28,809 nucleotides of DNA from a bacterium. GTDB lineage: Bacteria > KSB1 > UBA2214. Location of the stretch: positions 1 to 28,809 of the forward strand of contig JAKQKF010000138.1 in the NCBI GenBank assembly GCA_029560815.1, in the 5' to 3' direction. The translations under genes were made by a program, and so were the position numbers. Positions 24,299 through 28,809 of this stretch are shown piece by piece. Positions within the stretch are counted from its first letter, which is position 1. Each line of letters starts with the position of its first letter. The notes beneath the pieces are model-generated. The model was not told the DNA's origin. It saw nothing but the letters and a program-made list of their open reading frames with translations, and made no database searches.

Positions 24299-26923
24299 CT
24301 ATTTTCGCCGCCTGGGCGCGCTCACCTTTTCCCGCTTGCTCTGCCATTGCCCCTCCTCAAAATAGGCCACCCACCCCGAAGGTTCGCCGTCCCCGGTCAC
24401 GCCGACCAGATACTGCTTCCCCTCCTTGCGCTTCCAGCGGATCTCGAAAAGATGGCCGTCCGGGTCGTTCTGCGGCGCGTCGGCGAGATAGTGGAATTTC
24501 GGATCGAGTTCGCCGCGGTGACGCGTCAGATCGGCCACTTTGGGCGAGGCGGTCTCGCGCGAGCGTGGAAAATTATGGGCGGCGAGAAAGAGCCCGGCGG
24601 CGCCGTCGCGCAGGAGAAAATAGGCGTCGGATTTTCTGCATTTCAGCTCGGGCATGGGCACGGGATCGGACTTGGGCGGGGCCACCTGTCCCCCGCGCAG
24701 CAGCTTGCGGGTGTTCTTGCACTCGGGATAGCGGCTGCAGCCGAAATACTTGCCGAAGCGACCGGTTTTGAGCTGCATCTCCGCCCCGCATTTGTCGCAG
24801 ACCAGCACCGGTCCGTCATAGCCCTTCAGCTTGAAGGTTCCCTCCTCCACCACCCAGCCGTCGCAGTCCGGACTGTTGCCGCAGACGTAGAGCTTGCGGC
24901 GGGCGTCCATCAGCCAGCTGTCCATTGCCGCCCCGCACTTGTCGCAGCGGCGGCGGGCGAGCAACTCCTCGGCGTTGCCCTCCTCCTCCCCTTCCAGCGT
25001 CTCCTTGGCGGGCTTGACCGCGGCGGCCTCGTCGCCGGAGATGAGGTTGACCGTGCTCTTGCAGCGCTCCTTGGGCGGCAGCTCGTAGCCGGAGCAGCTG
25101 AGAAAAACGCCGGTGCCGGCGGTGCGGATCACCATCGGCCGGCCGCAGCCGGCGCAGGGGATGTCGGTCGGCACCGGCTCATTGCGGCGCATGCCCCCGG
25201 CAGCGGCGGCGAGCTGCTTTTTGAATCCGGCGTAAAAGGCATCGAGGGTCTGCTTCCACTCCGCCTCGCCCGTGGCGATGGCGTCGAGCTTTTCCTCCAT
25301 CGCCGCGGTAAAGCCGTAATCCATCAGGTCGTCAAAGTTCTCGACCAGCCGGTCGGTGACGATGTCGCCGATCTTGAGGGCATAGAAGCGCCGGCTGACG
25401 AGCTTGACGTAGCCGCGCTCCTGGATGGTGGTGATGATCGAGGCGTAGGTGGAGGGCCGGCCGATGCCGCGCTTTTCGAGCTCGCGCACCAGGCTGGCCT
25501 CACTGTAGCGGGCCGGGGGCTTGGTGAAGTGCTGGGTGGGATCGAGCCGGATCAGCTTGAGGAGATCGCCGACCCTGAGGTCGGGCATCTCGGTCTCGTC
25601 CTCTTTTTTAGCCGGCGGCAGCACCCGCATCCAGCCGTCGAAGCGCATCACCCGGCCGCGGGCGCGCAGCTCATAGCTGCCGGCCAAGATGGTGATGGCG
25701 GTGGTGTCGAATTCGGCCGGCTTCATCTGGCAGGCGATGAACTGGCGCCAGATCAGGTCGTAAAGACGCTCGGCGTCGCGCTCGAGCCCGGGGATGGAAC
25801 CGGGCACGGCCTCGGCCCGGGTCGGGCGGATCGCCTCGTGGGCCTCCTGGGCCCCCGCCTTGCTGGCGAAATAATTGGGTTTTTCCGGCAGATATCTGGC
25901 GCCATACTCCTTTTCAATGAAATGGCGGGCCGCGCCGACCGCCTCGGGGGCGAGATGGAACGAGTCGGTGCGCATGTAGGTGATGTATCCCGCCTCATAG
26001 AGGCGCTGGGCGAGGAGCATGGTCTTTTTCACCCCGAAGCCGAGGCGCACGCTCGCCGCCTGCTGCATGGTCGTGGTGATGAATGGGGGATAGGGCCGGG
26101 AGACGGTCGGGGCGTCCTTGCGCTCGGTGATCTCATAGGCCGCCTTTTCCAGCTCGGCCATGGCGAGGTCGGTCTCGATCTTGTTGACCGGCTTGAAGGT
26201 TTTACCCCGGTGCTTGACCACCTGGGCGCGCACCGGATTCTTGCCGAGGAGGTCGGCCCACAGCTCCCAGTACTCCTCGGGGATAAAAGCGCGGATCTCG
26301 CGCTCGCGCTCGACGATCAGGCGCACGGCCACCGACTGCACCCGTCCGGCCGAGAGGCCGCGGGCGATCTTTTGCCAAAGCAGGGGCGAAACCATATAGC
26401 CGACGACGCGGTCGAGGAAGCGCCGCGCCTGCTGGGCGTTGACCCGGTCCATGTTGATCTGCCCGGGCGCACTGAAGGCCTTTTGCAGGGCCGATTTGGT
26501 GATCTCGCTGAAGGTGACGCGGCGGTAGCGGGCCGGATCACCGCCGATGGCTTCGCGCAGATGCCAGGCGATCGCCTCCCCCTCACGGTCGAGATCGGTG
26601 GCGAGATAGATGGCATCCACTGCGGCCGCGGCCTGCTTCAACTCGCGCAGCACCTTGGTCTTGCCCGGCAGGATGACGTAATGGGCCTTCCAGCCGTTCT
26701 CCGGATCGATGCCCATCACCCGCACCAGATTGCGCTGCTTGCGCTCCTCCGCGGGCAGTTTGGCCCCCCCCTCCTCTTTGGCGGCCGCGCCGGCCTGGGC
26801 TGCGCTCGGCGGCAGATCGCGGATGTGGCCGACCGAGGATTTGACGATGTACTCCCCGCCGATATATTTGTTGATGGTTTTCGCCTTGGCGGGCGATTCG
26901 ACGATGACAAGGGTCTTGGGCAT
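24299..26923 (-). CDS. topA: DNA topoisomerase I, long E. coli-type with three zinc fingers
   Basis: An 874-residue type IA topoisomerase that relaxes negative supercoils. The Toprim domain has E9 in [12 protein letters not shown] and D110/D112/E114 in DLDREGE; the catalytic Tyr316 is in ITYMRTDS with R318. Three Cys4 zinc ribbons follow (CAGCG to [17 protein letters not shown] to CGNSPDC; CDKCG to CSRYPEC). The C-terminal region, with [22 protein letters not shown] and YLADAPQ, is the extra domain of the E. coli enzyme, and the N-terminal half also resembles the E. coli sequence closely as I recall it. Start ATG at 26923; the Gfo/Idh gene ends 17 bp upstream, so they may be co-transcribed. 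Certain as topA. Confidence 0.97.
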   Translation of the reverse strand: MPKTLVIVESPAKAKTINKYIGGEYIVKSSVGHIRDLPPSAAQAGAAAKEEGGAKLPAEERKQRNLVRVMGIDPENGWKAHYVILPGKTKVLRELKQAAAAVDAIYLATDLDREGEAIAWHLREAIGGDPARYRRVTFSEITKSALQKAFSAPGQINMDRVNAQQARRFLDRVVGYMVSPLLWQKIARGLSAGRVQSVAVRLIVEREREIRAFIPEEYWELWADLLGKNPVRAQVVKHRGKTFKPVNKIETDLAMAELEKAAYEITERKDAPTVSRPYPPFITTTMQQAASVRLGFGVKKTMLLAQRLYEAGYITYMRTDSFHLAPEAVGAARHFIEKEYGARYLPEKPNYFASKAGAQEAHEAIRPTRAEAVPGSIPGLERDAERLYDLIWRQFIACQMKPAEFDTTAITILAGSYELRARGRVMRFDGWMRVLPPAKKEDETEMPDLRVGDLLKLIRLDPTQHFTKPPARYSEASLVRELEKRGIGRPSTYASIITTIQERGYVKLVSRRFYALKIGDIVTDRLVENFDDLMDYGFTAAMEEKLDAIATGEAEWKQTLDAFYAGFKKQLAAAAGGMRRNEPVPTDIPCAGCGRPMVIRTAGTGVFLSCSGYELPPKERCKSTVNLISGDEAAAVKPAKETLEGEEEGNAEELLARRRCDKCGAAMDSWLMDARRKLYVCGNSPDCDGWVVEEGTFKLKGYDGPVLVCDKCGAEMQLKTGRFGKYFGCSRYPECKNTRKLLRGGQVAPPKSDPVPMPELKCRKSDAYFLLRDGAAGLFLAAHNFPRSRETASPKVADLTRHRGELDPKFHYLADAPQNDPDGHLFEIRWKRKEGKQYLVGVTGDGEPSGWVAYFEEGQWQSKREKVSAPRRRK

Positions 26924-26940
26924 AAGTTGACCGCTTCCTT

Positions 26941-27939
26941 CTAGGCTATGTAATAGTCCCTGACCATCTCTTCCATCACTGCGCTGGTACGCGCGCCGCT
27001 CACGCCGGTCGAGAGTGCTTCCGCTTCGCCTCGCAGGGAGGCGACGATATTCTCGATCAGCAGCTGCTGAACGTGTTTTGGTTTTGGCCGGGTAAATTCC
27101 TTCCTGTTTTTGCCGCTTTGCACCACAATGGGGACAAAATCAAAGGTGGAGAGCAGGATATGGCCCTCGCTGCCGAGGATCTCAATCTCGTCCCGTGCCA
27201 GATTAGCCGGCCCGGCAAAGCACCAGGAGCCGGTCCCGGCGACACCGCTCTCATGCCGCCAGCCGGCCAGGACGGTATCCTCGGCCTTGTACCTCCCGCC
27301 GAGGTTGAACGCGTTGGCCCGGATCGCGCCGATGGGGCCGAAAAGGTAGTCCAGAAAATCGAGGGTATGACAGGCGAGGTCAAAGAAGAGACCGCCGCCG
27401 CTGATCTCCGGCCGCAGCCGCCAGGGCAGGCCGCCGCTGACATCATCGAGCGGGCGCAGAAACCGCACCTGGACCAGCCGCACGCTGCCTATCGCCCCTT
27501 CATCGATGAGCTCCTTCACCTTGATAAAACCGGGCAAGGCGCGGCGGTAATAGGCGACGAATAGGGGCGCACCGCTCTCCTCCTGGACGCGCAGCATCTC
27601 CCGGCATTCCGCGTGGGTGCGCGCCATGGGCTTTTCGACATAGACCGCCTTGCCCGCGCGCAGGGCGCGGATGGCATATTCGGCATGAGTGTCGGGCGGT
27701 GTGGCGACATAGATGGCGTTGACCTCCGGATCGGCGATGAGCCGGTCGGCGTCAGCGTACCAGTGCGGCACCCCGTGGCGGCGGGCGTAATCCTCCGCCA
27801 GAGCGGCCGTGCGGCGCATGACCGCCGCCAGTCGCGAATGGGGAACCAGTTGCAGGGCCGGTCCGCTCTTGACCTCGGTGACCTCCCCGCAGCCGATGAT
27901 GCCCCAGGCGATCTCTGACGAATAAGGCTCAAGATTCAT
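26941..27939 (-). CDS. Gfo/Idh/MocA family NAD(P)-dependent oxidoreductase
   Basis: A 332-residue cytoplasmic dehydrogenase. The Rossmann motif GIIGCGEV is near residues 12-19, [13 protein letters not shown] follows, and VEKPMA holds the family EKP lysine; [22 protein letters not shown] carries the expected aspartate-histidine (DxxxH) pair. The substrate is usually a sugar or inositol derivative and cannot be named. I place the start at the ATG at 27939: GGAGGG lies 12 bp before it and the residues that follow fit the family. A longer frame to 28086 would add an unrelated, poorly composed N-terminus. It is upstream of topA by 17 bp. It is separated from the mannose locus but could still modify an incoming sugar. 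Confidence 0.9.
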   Translation of the reverse strand: MNLEPYSSEIAWGIIGCGEVTEVKSGPALQLVPHSRLAAVMRRTAALAEDYARRHGVPHWYADADRLIADPEVNAIYVATPPDTHAEYAIRALRAGKAVYVEKPMARTHAECREMLRVQEESGAPLFVAYYRRALPGFIKVKELIDEGAIGSVRLVQVRFLRPLDDVSGGLPWRLRPEISGGGLFFDLACHTLDFLDYLFGPIGAIRANAFNLGGRYKAEDTVLAGWRHESGVAGTGSWCFAGPANLARDEIEILGSEGHILLSTFDFVPIVVQSGKNRKEFTRPKPKHVQQLLIENIVASLRGEAEALSTGVSGARTSAVMEEMVRDYYIA

Positions 27940-28063
27940 GAATGATTCATTCCCTCCGCTCTTCAAACGCCGATGACAAACCGGTCGGAGAAAACGCAGC
28001 TCTCCCCTGCTCCGCCAGACCGGGCTGTGAAAAAGATAGAGATATTTTATGCCTCCAGCAAGG

Positions 28064-28099
28064 AAAAATTGCGCCCCGCAAGGCATCTCCCCCGGGGCG
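28064..28099 (-). terminator. terminator-like hairpin in leader of the oxidoreductase gene
   Basis: On the minus strand CGCCCCG and CGGGGCG (plus-strand arms 28072-28078 and 28093-28099) form a 7-bp all-GC stem with a 14-nt loop, followed by CAATTTTTCC. This is a good intrinsic terminator shape. It lies about 125 bp before the start codon and downstream of the likely minus-strand -10 element, so it may act as an attenuator, or it may end a short minus-strand RNA. Confidence 0.5.
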
Positions 28100-28120
28100 A
28101 TTCAACATGAAAGGACTTGC

Positions 28121-28152
28121 TTTGCATTTTCCAGATCGTATATTATAGTATA
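28121..28152. promoter_or_regulatory. putative divergent promoter core
   Basis: Plus strand: TTTGCA (28121-28126), 17 bp, TATAGT (28144-28149), which would drive the exported protein gene with a leader of about 100 nt. Minus strand: a perfect TATAAT (28147-28142) and an overlapping TATACT, with weak -35 matches, could drive the oxidoreductase gene. GTATA and TATAC flank the core (28138-28153) as a short inverted repeat that could bind a regulator. Confidence 0.35.
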
Positions 28153-28257
28153 CCGCTGTCATCACCTCTTGAGCAGACCTTAAACACATACATCTTCCAG
28201 CCCTGTCAGCCCCTGTCTAATATCATCCGGGTTGTTTCTTTGTGAGGAGGATACAAT

Positions 28258-28809
28258 ATGAAACGTACCTGGCTTTTCATCCTGCTTTTCTGCTCTTCCT
28301 CTGCCTATGCTTCTTTTTACGCCCGCAATCTCGATGGCAGCGGCTATAGCTGGCACCAGTTCGACCTCAAGCAGCTCGCCTGCGAGGTGGAATGCTTCGG
28401 CCTCTTTTATCAGACCACCATCACCTTCGAAATCGTTCTGACGCCCTGGCCCTATGGCAGTGATTTGCGGCCCGGGGCGTACGAAGTGTTTTGGGATTTC
28501 GACCTCGTCGAGGGTGCGGTGATCACCGACTGCTGGATCAAGTCCTGGGGTGCGTCGGCATTCCGCAATGCGGAGATCGTCGATCTGACCAGTGCGGAGA
28601 AGCGCTATCAAGCGGCGCCCGCAGCGCAGCCGCGCCTGCTGCTGCGCCATCGCTGGTACCGTGACTGGAACGGCGAGCTGAACAAGCGCTTTGAGATGAA
28701 CTTTTCGCCCGTGACCCTGACCCAGTCGCCGACGGTTAAAATCCGCTATCTCTCGCCCTCGCTTCCCTATTATAATGCCCGTCGGGTCATTCTGCCGCTC
28801 AACGAGTTC
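28258..28809 (+). CDS. exported VIT-like domain protein, partial (cut by right edge)
   Basis: A frame of 184 codons, open to the window edge. GGAGG lies 7 bp before the ATG. The first ~20 residues are a signal peptide (MKRTWLFILLFCSSSAYAS). The mature part resembles a VIT (vault/inter-alpha-trypsin) beta-domain: YEVFWDFDLVEGAVITDCWI, NAEIVDLTSAEKRYQAA (the typical A...Y helix), RLLLRHRW, and VKIRYLSPSLPYYN. VIT domains usually precede a von Willebrand factor A domain, which would lie beyond the window. Function unknown; probably periplasmic or surface. High confidence that it is a gene, moderate for the VIT call. Confidence 0.72.
   Translation, partial: MKRTWLFILLFCSSSAYASFYARNLDGSGYSWHQFDLKQLACEVECFGLFYQTTITFEIVLTPWPYGSDLRPGAYEVFWDFDLVEGAVITDCWIKSWGASAFRNAEIVDLTSAEKRYQAAPAAQPRLLLRHRWYRDWNGELNKRFEMNFSPVTLTQSPTVKIRYLSPSLPYYNARRVILPLNEF

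Larger units (their letters stand above)
27940..28257. other. divergent intergenic region
   Basis: A 318-bp gap between two divergent genes. It holds the hairpin at 28064-28099, the AT-rich promoter core around 28121-28152, and the ribosome-binding site GAGGAGG before the rightward gene. No convincing small gene was seen; the frames present on both strands lack ribosome-binding sites or recognisable composition. Confidence 0.6.

Noticed and set aside
24293..26944. 883-codon open frame on the plus strand
   Set aside because: Exact antisense shadow of topA, which is certain. The translation is low-complexity and matches no family.
27940..28086. Longer start for the oxidoreductase gene
   Set aside because: The extra 49 residues have no family resemblance and would overlap the leader hairpin region; the ATG at 27939 has its own GGAGGG and fits family length.

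Overview
The window looks like part of a chromosome from an environmental, Gram-negative bacterium of the FCB (Fibrobacteres-Chlorobi-Bacteroidetes) side of the tree, perhaps a KSB1/Calditrichota-like lineage. The clues are a TonB-dependent receptor with an N-terminal carboxypeptidase-regulatory-like domain, a PorV/UPF0164-type outer-membrane protein, and two exported proteins ending in type IX secretion (T9SS)-like C-terminal domains, one with the typical NYPNPFNP turn. Most of the window is clearly GC-rich. The first ~2.1 kb and a few intergenic stretches are visibly AT-richer. No tRNA, rRNA, CRISPR array or transposase was seen.

Layout. (1) 1-2176: an AT-rich segment with one complete gene, a DUF4143-type AAA ATPase on the + strand, preceded by 33-bp tandem repeats that contain a plausible promoter, and followed by ~650 bp without a convincing gene. 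(2) 2177-24120: thirteen genes in a row on the - strand, mostly with 4-nt overlaps or short gaps, ending at a putative terminator near 2128-2160. In transcription order they are: ABC sugar-binding protein, two ABC permeases, TonB-dependent receptor, (184-bp nested inverted repeat), exported protein with a T9SS-like tail, PorV-like protein, lipoprotein carrying a beta-propeller and a T9SS-like tail, exported GH38 alpha-mannosidase, a leaderless propeller paralogue, a leaderless six-hairpin glycosidase, a lipoprotein esterase, a ROK sugar kinase and a mannose-6-phosphate isomerase with an extra N-terminal domain. (3) 24299-27939: topA and a Gfo/Idh/MocA oxidoreductase, - strand, 17 bp apart. (4) 28258 to the right edge: a divergent, exported, VIT-like protein that is cut by the window and runs off it.

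The thirteen-gene block reads as a glycan-utilisation locus built around mannose or mannose-like sugars. Inferred flow: the receptor and surface lipoproteins bind and process a glycan at the outer membrane; GH38 and the esterase trim it outside the cytoplasm; the ABC importer (its ATPase is not in the window) brings in small oligosaccharides; the two leaderless enzymes finish the cleavage; the ROK kinase and isomerase deliver fructose-6-phosphate to glycolysis. The substrate is an inference from GH38 plus mannose-6-phosphate isomerase. The most novel parts are the paired surface/cytoplasmic DUF4185/DUF5005-like propellers, the isomerase fusion, and the mix of ABC importer, TonB receptor and T9SS-type export in one transcription unit.
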